NCBI GenBank assembly: GCA_016710285.1 | Contig: JADJXR010000001.1 | Span: 3,722,501-3,786,500, forward strand | DNA length: 64,000 nucleotides | Direction of reading: 5' to 3' | DNA from: Chlorobiota bacterium | Lineage (GTDB): Bacteria; Bacteroidota; Ignavibacteria; OLB7 | Shown here: positions 17,837 to 26,734 of the stretch, one piece after another | Layout of the letters: every line of letters begins with the position of its first letter | Numbering within the stretch: the stretch's first letter is position 1 | Notes under the pieces: model-generated | Seen by the model: the letters and a program-made list of their open reading frames with translations, nothing else | The model's database searches: none | Told to the model about the DNA's origin: nothing | Made by a program: the position numbers and the translations under genes

Positions 17837-19216
17837 ATGATGACACAGGACACACTGGCCTACATTGACCAACACCTTGAACGTTTCATCGAAGAACTGA
17901 AGGAGTTTCTTCGCATCCCCTCAATCTCGGCACAGCCGGAACACACCCCCGACACCCGCCGCGCAGCCGAATACGTGGCCAACGAAGCGCGCCGCATCGG
18001 CCTGGAGAATGCTGCGGTGATGGAAACCGACGGCTACCCCGTGGTCTATGCCGATTGGCTTCATGCCGAAGGGAAACCAACGGTCCTGATTTATGGCCAT
18101 TACGACGTGCAGCCGGCCGAGCCGCTGGAGCTTTGGACCTCGCCAGCGTTCCAGCCGGAAATCCGTGGCGAGGATATCTACGCCCGCGGATCCATTGATG
18201 ACAAAGGCCAGGTGCACCTTCACCTGAAAGCGATTGAGGCGATGCTGCAAACCCGTGGCACGCTTCCGGTGAACGTGAAGTTGATTATTGAGGGGGAGGA
18301 GGAGGTTGGCTCCCCCAATCTTGTTCCGTTTGTGGTGGCCAACCGCCAGCTGCTTGGCTGCGACGCGGTGATGATTAGCGACACGACGATGTACGATTAT
18401 GATATGCCCTCGATCACCTACGGCTTGCGCGGGTTGGCATATCTGGAGCTTCATGTCACCGGATCGGACCGGGACTTGCACAGCGGGATGTTTGGCGGGG
18501 CAATCGCCAACCCGATCAACGCGCTTGCAACGCTGATTGCCAAGATGAAAGATTCGAACGGGCGCATCACCCTTCCCGGCTTCTACGACGACGCGATTGA
18601 CGTTAGCCCAGAAGAACGCGCCGAGCTTGCACGGCTTCCCTACGACCCCGAAACCTACCCGAAGATGTTGGGGATCACCACCACCACGGGGGAGGCGGGC
18701 TACACCGATCTTGAGCGGCTGTGGGCGCGCCCAACGCTGGACGTGTGTGGCATCTGGGGCGGGTATCAGGGGGATGGCGCAAAGACGGTGCTTCCGGCAA
18801 AAGCGGGCGCAAAAATCTCGATGCGGCTGGTGGCCAATCAATCGCCCGAAAAAGTGGCCCAGCAGTTGCGGCAGTTCGTCCAGGAGAATTTGCCGGAAGG
18901 TGTTCGCGCCGAAGTGGTGGACCTGCATGGCGGCCCCCCCGCGCTGACCCCAACGGACTCCGCGCCGGTTCAAGCGGCGTTGGTGGCGTTGGAAAAAGCC
19001 TTTGGGGTGAAGCCGTTCCTGATCCGCAGCGGCGGCTCGATTCCGATTGTGGCCGATTTCGAGCGGGAGCTGGCGGCCCCGGTGGTGATGATGGGCTTTG
19101 GGCTGCCGGACCAAAACGCCCACGCCCCCGACGAAAAAATGAACCTGAAGAATTATCACCGGGGAATCAAAAGCGCAGCGTTCTTCTTGGAAGAATTTGC
19201 CACCAGCAACCGGTAA
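17837..19216 (+). CDS. M20 family peptidase (dipeptidase, CPG2/carnosinase-like)
   Basis: Di-zinc metallopeptidase of the M20A/carnosinase-like group, probably cytosolic and cleaving dipeptides or N-acyl amino acids. The first metal ligand and neighbouring Asp are in YGHYDVQPAEP (H88, D90), the bridging Asp in SIDDKGQ, and the catalytic Glu pair in IEGEEEVGS (about 153-156). GSDRDLHSGMFGG begins the dimerisation lid domain. A late His is in GLPDQNAHAPDEKM. The length of 459 fits. It starts 48 bp after der, and a repeat cluster begins 20 bp past its stop. Confidence 0.92.
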   Translation: MMTQDTLAYIDQHLERFIEELKEFLRIPSISAQPEHTPDTRRAAEYVANEARRIGLENAAVMETDGYPVVYADWLHAEGKPTVLIYGHYDVQPAEPLELWTSPAFQPEIRGEDIYARGSIDDKGQVHLHLKAIEAMLQTRGTLPVNVKLIIEGEEEVGSPNLVPFVVANRQLLGCDAVMISDTTMYDYDMPSITYGLRGLAYLELHVTGSDRDLHSGMFGGAIANPINALATLIAKMKDSNGRITLPGFYDDAIDVSPEERAELARLPYDPETYPKMLGITTTTGEAGYTDLERLWARPTLDVCGIWGGYQGDGAKTVLPAKAGAKISMRLVANQSPEKVAQQLRQFVQENLPEGVRAEVVDLHGGPPALTPTDSAPVQAALVALEKAFGVKPFLIRSGGSIPIVADFERELAAPVVMMGFGLPDQNAHAPDEKMNLKNYHRGIKSAAFFLEEFATSNR

Positions 19217-19236
19217 GTGCCTTGGGCAACCACACA

Positions 19237-19310
19237 GGTAGCGGCAGGTCTTTAGCCTGCCCAGTCTGCCGAGGAAAGAAGACACCGAAGGCTAAAGACC
19301 TTCGGCTACC
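19237..19310. repeat. Composite palindromic repeat, copy A
   Basis: Begins GGTAGC and ends GCTACC. Contains GGCAGGTCTTTAGCCTGCC, a small palindrome with loop TCTTTAG. About 30 bp later comes CGAAGGCTAAAGACCTTCG, a palindrome with loop CTAAAGA. The two loops are exact complements, so the element can fold either as two hairpins or as one long hairpin. Related copies are at 19374, 35692, 59750, 59874 and 60023. Confidence 0.9.
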
Positions 19311-19373
19311 GTTGCGGTAGTAGCCCCGATTCAGAACAGGTAGGGGCTCCGACCTGCGTCGGGATTGATAACA

Positions 19374-19437
19374 GGTCTTTAGCCTGCCCAGTCTGCCGAG
19401 GGAAGAAGACGCCGAAGGCTAAAGACCTTCGGCTACC
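19374..19437. repeat. Composite palindromic repeat, copy B
   Basis: Second copy in the same intergenic region, differing from copy A at a few spacer positions (GGGAAGAAGACG against GGAAAGAAGACA). The 60 bp between the copies holds a decayed second-module palindrome (GTAGGGGCTCCGACC, GTCGGGATTGATAA). A further CCCGACGAAGTCGGG palindrome follows at 19452-19466. Confidence 0.88.
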
Positions 19438-19490
19438 GGCATGATGGCCATTCCCGACGAAGTCGGGGGGGGGCTCCGGGGAATCACAAA

Positions 19491-19530
19491 AAAATCCCGC
19501 CGAAATAACCTCGGCGGGATTTTCTTTTTT
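19491..19530. terminator. Terminator of thrS (works on both strands)
   Basis: Perfect 13-bp stem AAAATCCCGCCGA with its complement around loop AATAACC, flanked by A-rich sequence on the left and T-rich on the right. It lies 27 bp beyond the thrS stop on the minus strand. Confidence 0.88.
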
Positions 19531-19556
19531 GCGATGCTGGGGCGCGTGCCGAAGGC

Positions 19557-21572
19557 TTACTCGCGTGCGTCGGGGACGGCGTGCTCGATGGCCTCGTGGT
19601 GCTTAATCTCGATGGCCGATTCCGCGTGTGCGGTTGCGGCCAGCTTCTCCACGTTGTTCAAGTCGTAGAACTCGGCAATGATCTGGTCCAGCGGCTTCAT
19701 CCCCTTGTCCCCCTCGCCATGGACCCGCACCGATGCCGATTCGGCCTCCTGCTCCTTTGCCCCAACAATCAGCATGTACGGAATCTTCTGCATCTCCGCC
19801 TCGCGGATTTTGTACCCCAACTTCTCCGAGCGGTCGTCCAGCTCCACGCGGAAGCCCAAGCTGTCCAGCCGTTTCTGAACGTGCTTGGCGTAGTCCATGT
19901 AATGCTCCGATAGCGGCAGCACAATGGCTTGAACCGGAGCCAGCCAGAAGGGGAAGTTGCCGGCGTAATGCTCAATCAAAACCCCAATGAATCGCTCCAA
20001 CGAACCGAACGGTGCGCGGTGGATCATCACCGGGCGGTGCTTTTGGCCGTCGGACCCGGTGTACTCCAAGTTGAAACGCTCCGGAAGGTTGTAGTCAAGC
20101 TGAAGCGTCCCAAGCTGCCACTGGCGGCCAATGGCATCGCGGACCATGAAGTCAATTTTGGGACCGTAGAAGGCCGCTTCGCCAATCCCGATGTTGAACT
20201 CTAGGCCAACAGCTTCGGCAACCTTCAGCAAGGCTGCTTCGGCGTTTTCCCACAGTTCGTCGCCCCCCACGTACTTCGTTTTGTTGTTGGGGTCGCGCAG
20301 GCTAAGGCGGATGGTGAAATCCTTGAAGCCAAGCACCGCCATGACGAACTTGATAAGGCTCAGCACGCTCATCAGCTCTTCCTCCACCTGGTCCGGGCGG
20401 ACGAACAGGTGGGAGTCGTCCACGGTGAATCCGCGAACCCGCGTCAGCCCATTCAGCTGCCCCGATTTCTCGTAGCGATACACCGTCCCAAACTCCGCCA
20501 ACCGGATCGGCAAATCGCGGTAGCTGCGCGGCTTGCTGGCAAAGATGTGGCAGTGGTGCGGGCAGTTCATCGGCTTCAGCAGATACTCCTCATCCTCTTC
20601 CAACTTGATCGGCGTGAACTGGCTTTCGGCGTAGTAAGGGTAGTGGCCGCTGGTGCGGTACAGGTTCAGATTGCCGATGTGGGGCGTCACCACCGGCGTG
20701 TATCCGCGCTTCTTTTGTTCGCCTCGCAGGAAGTTCTCCAACGTTTCGCGCAGGGCCGTTCCTTTGGGAAGCCACAGTGGCAATCCAAGCCCGATTTCTG
20801 GCGTGATAAGGAACAGCTCAAGCTCGCGGCCAAGTTTGCGGTGGTCCCGTTTTTTGGCTTCCTCCAGCATCGCCATGTGCTCATCCAGCATCGCTTTTTT
20901 GGGGAAGCTGACCCCGTACACCCGCTGCAATTGCTTCCGCTTGATGTCCCCACGCCAGTACGCGCTGCTGACCGATGTCAGCTTCACCGCCTTAATCACC
21001 CCCGTGGATGGGACGTGCGTGCCTCGGCAAAGGTCCGTGAAATTCCCCTGCTGGTACAGGGTGATTTCCCGGTCCTTGAAGTCCTCCAGCAACTCCAGTT
21101 TGTACTCATCCCCTTTTTGTTGGAAGTACTCAACGGCTTCCTGCCACGTAACGGGTATCCGTTTGAACTTGGAGTCGGCCTTTGCCAGCTCGGCCATTTT
21201 TGCTTCCACGTTGGCAAGGTCATCAGGCGTAAGTGTGTGGCCGTTGGCGATGTCCATGTCGTAGTAAAAACCGTTCTCCACCGGTGGGCCAATACCGAAT
21301 TTGGTCCCGGGGAACAGCGCCTCGATAGCCTCGGCCATCAAGTGCGCGCTGCTGTGCCAGAAGATTGCTTTCCCTTCTTCATCGTCGAACTTGACGAAGC
21401 GGATGAAGGCATCTTCGGTGATGGGGCGGCTAAGGTCGTAGGGTTGATCGTTGACGAAGATGCCAAGGACGTTCCGGGCCAGGCCGGAGCTAATCGCTTC
21501 GGCGATCTCCATCCCCGTCACCCCGCTTTGGAATTCGCGGACCGAGCCGTCCAGCAGTGTGATGTGGATCAT
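19557..21572 (-). CDS. thrS: Threonine--tRNA ligase
   Basis: Class II aminoacyl-tRNA synthetase charging tRNA-Thr and editing Ser-tRNA. The ATG at 21572 gives MIHITLLDGSVREF, the TGS domain start. The editing domain carries HSSAHLMAEAIEALFPGTKFGIGP and the later YRGPHVPSTG-equivalent segment LCRGTHVPSTGVIKAV. The catalytic core has MNCPHHCHIF (zinc Cys and substrate site), RLAEFGTVYRYEKSG and RVRGFTVDDSHLFVRPDQ. The C-terminal anticodon-binding domain includes GFRVELDDRSEKLGYKIREA. The length of 671 residues is normal. An AGGAG lies upstream of the start, and a structured leader precedes it. Confidence 0.97.
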   Translation of the reverse strand: MIHITLLDGSVREFQSGVTGMEIAEAISSGLARNVLGIFVNDQPYDLSRPITEDAFIRFVKFDDEEGKAIFWHSSAHLMAEAIEALFPGTKFGIGPPVENGFYYDMDIANGHTLTPDDLANVEAKMAELAKADSKFKRIPVTWQEAVEYFQQKGDEYKLELLEDFKDREITLYQQGNFTDLCRGTHVPSTGVIKAVKLTSVSSAYWRGDIKRKQLQRVYGVSFPKKAMLDEHMAMLEEAKKRDHRKLGRELELFLITPEIGLGLPLWLPKGTALRETLENFLRGEQKKRGYTPVVTPHIGNLNLYRTSGHYPYYAESQFTPIKLEEDEEYLLKPMNCPHHCHIFASKPRSYRDLPIRLAEFGTVYRYEKSGQLNGLTRVRGFTVDDSHLFVRPDQVEEELMSVLSLIKFVMAVLGFKDFTIRLSLRDPNNKTKYVGGDELWENAEAALLKVAEAVGLEFNIGIGEAAFYGPKIDFMVRDAIGRQWQLGTLQLDYNLPERFNLEYTGSDGQKHRPVMIHRAPFGSLERFIGVLIEHYAGNFPFWLAPVQAIVLPLSEHYMDYAKHVQKRLDSLGFRVELDDRSEKLGYKIREAEMQKIPYMLIVGAKEQEAESASVRVHGEGDKGMKPLDQIIAEFYDLNNVEKLAATAHAESAIEIKHHEAIEHAVPDARE

Positions 21573-21600
21573 TGTGATCGCTCCTGAAGAAAATGCAAAA

Positions 21601-21683
21601 GGCAATGAGCGCACGCCTGTGTTGTTCGCTCATTGCCCTTCGTCAGTTCAATGGAATTGGAGTAGCCAGTACAACAGGCGTGC
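21601..21683 (-). promoter_or_regulatory. Structured thrS leader: terminator-like hairpin with alternative pairing
   Basis: On the minus strand a perfect 11-bp stem (GGCAATGAGCG with CGCTCATTGCC, 21627-21637 with 21601-21611) encloses a 15-nt loop and is followed by TTTTGCATTTT, 30 bp before the thrS ATG. Upstream in the same transcript GCACGCCTGT (21674-21683) is exactly complementary to ACAGGCGTGC in the loop and stem edge. That would give a competing helix or pseudoknot. No T-box motif was recognised, so the ligand or trigger is unknown. Confidence 0.5.
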
Positions 21684-21753
21684 AGATTTTCGTTGCCGCG
21701 AAGATACGCCAACGCCCATTGCGAATGCAACCGCTGGGCCGGTGAAAAAATGC

Positions 21754-22713
21754 TTACGCCACCCCAGGCTCCATCACCCGGAAGGTCCCGCGCTTCCCGT
21801 CAATTCGGCAGCGCACGCCAAGCGGCAGCGTGAGTTTGGTGGGGATGTGGCCATACAGCACCCCGCCGATTGCTGGCTTCCCGGCGCGCCGAACATACTC
21901 GGCAAACACCTCCTCCATCGGCAGCGGCTCCACCGAAACCCGTGTTGGTTTTGCGTTGGTGAACTGCCCAAACGCCAGCCCGCCAATCGCCGCCAATTGC
22001 CCTGCGTTGTGCAGCTGCGAGAAAAGCCGGTCCACACGGTAAGCCTCCTCGCCGATTTCCTCAACAAGCAAGATTCCGCTGCGGAGTTTTGGGAAAAATG
22101 GAGTGCCAACCAACGCGGCCACCAACGTCAGATTACCGGCGATTAGGGGGCCTTCGGCGATTCCGCCATGCAACCCTTCGATGGGGGAGTTTTCCGGCTG
22201 GCGGATAGTTCCCAACGGGCGGCGCGAAGTAACTGCCCGCCAGAAGTATTCTTCGGCAAAGGGATCAACCTGCGTGGGGTTCCAGAAATCCACGCCGGGC
22301 ATTGCGCCGGAAAAACTTGCCATTGCGCACTTCCGCAGGACCGCAAGGTTCAGCGCGGTAAGGTCGCTGAAGCCAACGATAATTTTTGGCGAACGCCGAA
22401 GCGCGCGGTAATCAACGTGGTGGAGGATTCGGGTCATGCCATACCCGCCGCGCCCGGCAATAATCATCTTCACCTGCGGGTTGCGGATCATGGCGTTAAG
22501 GTCGGCAATGCGCTCCTGGTCGGTTCCGGCCAAGTAGCCGTAGCGTTTCCAAAGGTTCTCCCCAACAACCACGCGGTATCCCAGCGATTCGAAGTAGCGG
22601 ATACCAGCTTTCAGCCGTTCATCATCGCGCTGCGGCGAGCTTGGCGCAACCACGCCGATGGTGTCGCCACGTTTCAGGGCTGCAGGAAGGAGGATTGATG
22701 TTGAAGAGATCAT
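21754..22713 (-). CDS. ldcA: LD-carboxypeptidase (S66 family)
   Basis: Peptidoglycan-recycling serine peptidase that releases the terminal D-Ala from murein tetrapeptide (L,D-bond). S66 features are present: GDTIGVVAPSSP at the N-terminus, IIAGRGGYGMTRIL, the nucleophile-containing GFSDLTALNLAV, the Glu-containing LVEEIGEEAYRVDRLFSQL, and the His in YGHIPTKLTLPLG. At 319 residues the length is typical. ATG 22713 was chosen because upstream residues (to 22770) are unconserved. There is no signal peptide, so the protein is cytosolic. It precedes thrS on the same strand with a 180-bp gap. Confidence 0.92.
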   Translation of the reverse strand: MISSTSILLPAALKRGDTIGVVAPSSPQRDDERLKAGIRYFESLGYRVVVGENLWKRYGYLAGTDQERIADLNAMIRNPQVKMIIAGRGGYGMTRILHHVDYRALRRSPKIIVGFSDLTALNLAVLRKCAMASFSGAMPGVDFWNPTQVDPFAEEYFWRAVTSRRPLGTIRQPENSPIEGLHGGIAEGPLIAGNLTLVAALVGTPFFPKLRSGILLVEEIGEEAYRVDRLFSQLHNAGQLAAIGGLAFGQFTNAKPTRVSVEPLPMEEVFAEYVRRAGKPAIGGVLYGHIPTKLTLPLGVRCRIDGKRGTFRVMEPGVA

Positions 22714-22812
22714 CGCGGAGATTGCGGGCTGGTGTGTGTGAGCAGAAGGGAAGCCGAACAGAAACAGCAACGGCCCCGAAGCGTGTGCTTCAGAGCCGTT
22801 GAGCTTTCCAAG

Positions 22813-22886
22813 TCGGCGTGGCAGGATTTGAACCTGCGACCCCTACGTCCCGAACGTAGTGCGCTACCGGGCTGCGCTACACGCCG
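22813..22886 (-). tRNA. tRNA-Pro (anticodon CGG)
   Basis: The 7-bp acceptor stem CGGCGTG/CACGCCG, D arm GCGCAGCCCGGTAGCGC, anticodon stem CTACG/CGTAG with loop TTCGGGA, and T arm GCAGGTTCAAATCCTGC all form. Discriminator A, no encoded CCA. 74 nt. Confidence 0.95.
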
Positions 22887-22899
22887 TTTCCATCGTTTG

Positions 22900-22972
22900 T
22901 GGTCAGGGAGGGAGTTGAACCCCCGACACATGGATTTTCAGTCCATTGCTCTACCAACTGAGCTACCTGACC
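22900..22972 (-). tRNA. tRNA-Phe (anticodon GAA)
   Basis: Acceptor GGTCAGG/CCTGACC, D arm GCTCAGTTGGTAGAGC, anticodon stem ATGGA/TCCAT with loop CTGAAAA, and T arm GGGGGTTCAACTCCCTC. Discriminator A, no encoded CCA. 73 nt, 13 bp upstream of tRNA-Pro, probably co-transcribed. Confidence 0.96.
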
Positions 22973-23229
22973 ATTCTTTGCGCCCCCTGTTAGCCTCGGG
23001 GGAAGGCAAACATACAATTCTGCGGTAGCGTTCTCCAAGCACTTTTTTAGGTGGGGATTGTGTAAGAGTGTCAAGCCTTTTTCTGGAATCCCGCAATCTT
23101 CCATCGGAAAACCTTGATTGTTCCTATCACCACAACCCTTCGTCTCCCTATCTTGCCCCCCTAACCGTTGGTCCAAGCCGCCAAACTTACGCGGCGCAGT
23201 CTGTGTGTGTGTACCGATTCCAACATCAG

Positions 23230-25983
23230 ATGAAAAACCTGCAACCGATTACCGCTTCCTTCACGCTTCTTTGCTGCATCCTGATTGCGGCGTGCGCCCG
23301 CACCGATCAACCGCCGGCTGCTGCGGGCGGTCCCGAAAATCCCCGCGACCGCGCTGCTTGGGAGCTGATGCGGCTGCGCGACCCCGCAACCGGGCGTATC
23401 CCCGATGGAATTTCTGCGCGTGAACTTGCCTTTGCCAAGTCCTTGCCACACCGGCCCGGTGGAGCATTTCTGAAATCGCTGGGAGTGCAGGAATATGGCT
23501 GGCAGCAGCGCGGTCCGTTCAACGTTGGCGGGCGCACCCGCGCTCTGGCACTGGACCGAACCGGGGAGGATACCATCCTTGCTGGCGGCGTTTCTGGGGG
23601 GATGTGGCGGTCCACCAACGCTGGCGGAAGCTGGACCCGGGTGACGCGGTTGGATATGCACCCCAGCGTCACGTGCATCCAACAGGACCCCCGCCCCGGA
23701 AAGGAGCGGACGTGGTACTACGGAACCGGCGAACTGTACGGCAACAGCGCTACCGATGGCGGGGCCTATTACTTGGGCGATGGCGTATTCAAATCCACCG
23801 ACAATGGAGTTACGTGGGAACGTGTGAAAGGAACCGGATCGGGAACCCCCAGCTCCTTCGATAACGTCTCCGATCTGGTGTGGAACCTTGCGGTGGACCC
23901 AAGCAACCGCGATCAAGATGAAATCTACATTGCCGTGTATGGTGAGGTTCGCCGCACCACCAACGGCGGCGAAACGTGGCAGCGTGTGCGGGGGGGATTG
24001 AACCCTTCCTATGCCACCGATGTTGCCGTCACCGATAGCGGTGTGGTGTATGCCACGCTTAGCAGCGATGGCTCGCAGCGGGGAATCTTCCGCACAGGGG
24101 GGCAAACATGGGTGAACATCACCCCGCCGGAGTGGCCCCGAACCTACAACCGCATCCGCATCGGCCTTGTCCCGTCGGACCAAAACGTCGTCTATTTTTT
24201 GGGGGAAACGCCTGGCAGCGGGGCATTGGGGAAGAACTTCCGGGGGGATTCATCGTGGCAAAGTTTGTGGCGATACACCTACCTAAGTGGCGACGGAACC
24301 GGCACGGGGGGGAAGTGGGAGAATCTGTCGGCCAACATCCCGATTTATGGGACCTCCACCGGGGACTTCTTCTCGCAAGGGGGCTACGACCTGCACGTCA
24401 CTGTGGACCCCCACAACCCGAACAACGTGGTGATTGGCGGCACAAACCTCTACCGCTCCACCGATGGATTTGCCAGCACGGCCAACAGCAAATGGATTGG
24501 CGGGTACAAACTCTGGAAACGGGACAGTACCATCTTGGAGGATTACCAATATCCCAACCATCACCCCGACCAACACGCCGTTGTCTTCTCGGCAACGCGC
24601 CCGGGGGTGCTCTTCTCGGCAAGCGATGGTGGCGTTCACCGTAGCGATAACTACTTGGCCGACTCGGTGGAGTGGGATTCGCTGAACAATGGATATTTCA
24701 CCACGCAGTTCTACACTGTAGCGATTGACCACGCAACCCCGGGAAGCAACTTGGTGATTGGTGGATTGCAGGATAACGGATCATGGGGAACCTCCAGCCT
24801 GAATTCCGCAGCACCCTGGGTTGAGCGCGGAACCAGCGACGGAGCCTACTGTGCTGTGGTAGATGGCGGGCGCGAACTCTACCTGAGCAAGCAATTGGGG
24901 CGGGTCTATCGGGTGCTGTTGGACCAGAGCGGGGCGGTGACGGGGTCCACCCGTGTTGAGCCTGATTCGGCCACCGATTACATGTTCATCAATCCGTTTG
25001 TGCTGAATCCTTCGGACCAAAAGATGATGGTGATGGCCGCCGGGCGCTACTTGTGGCGGAACACCGATCTGACGGCAATCCCGCTTTCGTCCACCCAACG
25101 GACCACCATCAACTGGGCGAAGCTGGAAAACAGCCGGACCGATTCGGCTTCGGTGGTCTCGGCCATCGGGGTTTCAACGGCTGCCCCGGCAAACCGTGTG
25201 TGGTATGGAACAAGCAGGGGGAAGCTGTACCGCATGGATGATGCGTTCGTTGGCGACCCGCAGTCGGTAAATGTCACGGGAACGGAGTTCCCATCCGGCG
25301 GCTACATCACCGCCGTGAATGTGGACCCGATGGATGGAAACCGTGCGGTTGTGGTGTTCAGCAACTACAACGTGATGAGCCTGTTTGAAACCACCGACGC
25401 TGGCGAAACCTGGACCCCGATTGGCGGGAATCTGGAAGAACAACCCGACGGGAAGGGGGCGGGGCCATCGTGCCGTTGGTTTGCGTTCCTTCACCGCCCG
25501 CAAGGGACCTTGTACCTTGTGGCCACAAGCACTGGGTTGTACTCCACCAAAAAATTGGAGGGCATGAACACCGTGTGGTATCAGGAAGGTGCCGATGTGA
25601 TTGGGAATGTTGTGGTGACGATGATTGACGTTCGCCAAAGCGATGGCTACGTTGCCGTTGCAACCCACGGCAACGGGATGTTCAGCACTGTGGTGCAAGC
25701 GCTTGGCGTTGATGATCCCACCGAAGCCACGGCGGCCTTCAGCCTGTACCCCAACCCAGCCCGCGACCACCTTGTGGTGATGCTTCCTTCGGACCAAGTA
25801 ACCGAGCAGGCGGAGATCACCCTGTACGACCACACCGGCCGGGCCGCCACCGCGCCGATGCGCCCGCCAATCGGAATCGCCACGCATGAGGTGGACCTTA
25901 GCGGCCTTCCATCGGGGAATTACTTGTGCGCGGTGAAGATTGGGAAAAGGAAGATGGTGAGAAAGGTGATGGTGATGGAGTAG
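23230..25983 (+). CDS. Secreted Asp-box beta-propeller (VPS10/sortilin-like) protein with T9SS sorting domain
   Basis: A 917-residue surface or secreted protein. The start at 23230 gives a lipoprotein-like signal (SFTLLCCILIAAC). Repeated Asp-box motifs STNAGGSWTR, STDNGVTWER, TTNGGETWQR and TTDAGETWTP place it in the sialidase/sortilin-type propeller superfamily. The last 80 residues (FSLYPNPARDHLVV, then LPSGNYLCAVKIGKRKMVRKVMV) form a Por/T9SS type A C-terminal sorting domain. No catalytic residues were identified, so the role may be adhesion, glycan binding or matrix hydrolysis. An upstream in-frame extension to 23068 lacks a signal peptide and was not used. Confidence 0.88.
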   Translation: MKNLQPITASFTLLCCILIAACARTDQPPAAAGGPENPRDRAAWELMRLRDPATGRIPDGISARELAFAKSLPHRPGGAFLKSLGVQEYGWQQRGPFNVGGRTRALALDRTGEDTILAGGVSGGMWRSTNAGGSWTRVTRLDMHPSVTCIQQDPRPGKERTWYYGTGELYGNSATDGGAYYLGDGVFKSTDNGVTWERVKGTGSGTPSSFDNVSDLVWNLAVDPSNRDQDEIYIAVYGEVRRTTNGGETWQRVRGGLNPSYATDVAVTDSGVVYATLSSDGSQRGIFRTGGQTWVNITPPEWPRTYNRIRIGLVPSDQNVVYFLGETPGSGALGKNFRGDSSWQSLWRYTYLSGDGTGTGGKWENLSANIPIYGTSTGDFFSQGGYDLHVTVDPHNPNNVVIGGTNLYRSTDGFASTANSKWIGGYKLWKRDSTILEDYQYPNHHPDQHAVVFSATRPGVLFSASDGGVHRSDNYLADSVEWDSLNNGYFTTQFYTVAIDHATPGSNLVIGGLQDNGSWGTSSLNSAAPWVERGTSDGAYCAVVDGGRELYLSKQLGRVYRVLLDQSGAVTGSTRVEPDSATDYMFINPFVLNPSDQKMMVMAAGRYLWRNTDLTAIPLSSTQRTTINWAKLENSRTDSASVVSAIGVSTAAPANRVWYGTSRGKLYRMDDAFVGDPQSVNVTGTEFPSGGYITAVNVDPMDGNRAVVVFSNYNVMSLFETTDAGETWTPIGGNLEEQPDGKGAGPSCRWFAFLHRPQGTLYLVATSTGLYSTKKLEGMNTVWYQEGADVIGNVVVTMIDVRQSDGYVAVATHGNGMFSTVVQALGVDDPTEATAAFSLYPNPARDHLVVMLPSDQVTEQAEITLYDHTGRAATAPMRPPIGIATHEVDLSGLPSGNYLCAVKIGKRKMVRKVMVME

Positions 25984-26018
25984 GAAGGGGGGGGAGCAGA
26001 TAGAGCAACGTCATCAAA

Positions 26019-26064
26019 ACAACAGCGGCGATTTCACGCAAAGGAAATCGCCGCTGCTGTTTTT
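26019..26064. terminator. Bidirectional terminator between propeller gene and tmRNA
   Basis: Perfect 13-bp stem CAGCGGCGATTTC with its complement around an 8-nt loop. CTGTTTTT follows on the plus strand and GTTGTTTTG on the minus strand, serving the two convergent transcripts. Confidence 0.88.
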
Positions 26065-26065
26065 G

Positions 26066-26436
26066 TGGAGATGGCGGGAATCGAACCCGCGTCCGAAAGG
26101 AGACCCCTGAAGCCACTACGCTGCATAGTCAATCTTTGAATCTTACCGCCGGCATCCCGATTGACAGGGTTATCCGGCGGCCAGCAGGCAAAGTTCTCGC
26201 GACCGATGCCGCTTGCCGAGCATCAACCGCTATCCTGTATTGCGACACCCGAAATCCAACGCCACAGGCAGGCCTTGGCCGGATGCTTGCTGCACTAAGT
26301 TCCTACTTAGGCTGCAAGACGGTACTCGTAGGAGTCCGCAGTTACGTTTGCTGATGTTGGGATAACGCGCCACATTAGCAGAGCGCGACAGCGCAACCGC
26401 AAGCAATCTTCCCCCCGTCGAAACCAGTGCATCCCC
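26066..26436 (-). ncRNA. ssrA: Transfer-messenger RNA (tmRNA)
   Basis: The 5' end GGGGATGCACTGGTTTCGACGG and the 3' end with T arm GCGGGTTCGATTCCCGC plus CATCTCC form the tRNA-like acceptor (GGGGATG pairing with CATCTCC using one G-U). The tag reading frame occupies 26307-26351 and encodes ANVTADSYEYRLAA followed by TAA. The hydrophobic LAA end is the usual protease signal. The RNA rescues stalled ribosomes and tags the product for degradation. It is about 371 nt with no encoded CCA. A TATATTG about 20-27 nt upstream (26458-26464) may be the promoter -10 of a slightly longer precursor. Confidence 0.96.
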
Positions 26437-26500
26437 AGTGCTGTGCATTTGCTGGCACAATATACTGCCATGATGATGACGATGGGCCGAAGAAGACCGT

Positions 26501-26537
26501 AAAAAAAAATGCTGCCCCCGAAACCGAGAGCAGCATT
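26501..26537 (-). terminator. Terminator of the large propeller gene
   Basis: On the minus strand AATGCTGC and GCAGCATT enclose a partly self-complementary loop and are followed by nine T. About 200 bp past the stop at 26735 and just upstream of the ssrA promoter. Confidence 0.8.
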
Positions 26538-26734
26538 CACACCCATCACAACAAAAAGGAGGAGTTATGAACCAAACCTTTGATAACCCTTTCGGGCTGT
26601 GGTGTCATCGGCTTGGTTTTCACCACTCATTCCCTATGACGCACCATCGGAAGCGTTTCGTGTACGGTTGCCGCCCCGTTCAAGGTGTCAGGATGCAACA
26701 GCAGCGGCGGCAGTTTGCCGCCGCCCAGCGTGCG

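Noticed and set aside
21573..21753. T-box riboswitch upstream of thrS
   Set aside because: No T-box core sequence or specifier loop was recognised; only a terminator-like hairpin with alternative pairing.
26567..26734. Plus-strand start MNQTFDNPFG with a very good AAGGAGGAG ribosome site
   Set aside because: The frame soon runs antisense into the conserved sorting domain of the propeller gene and shows no protein-like composition; probably chance, though a tiny peptide cannot be excluded.
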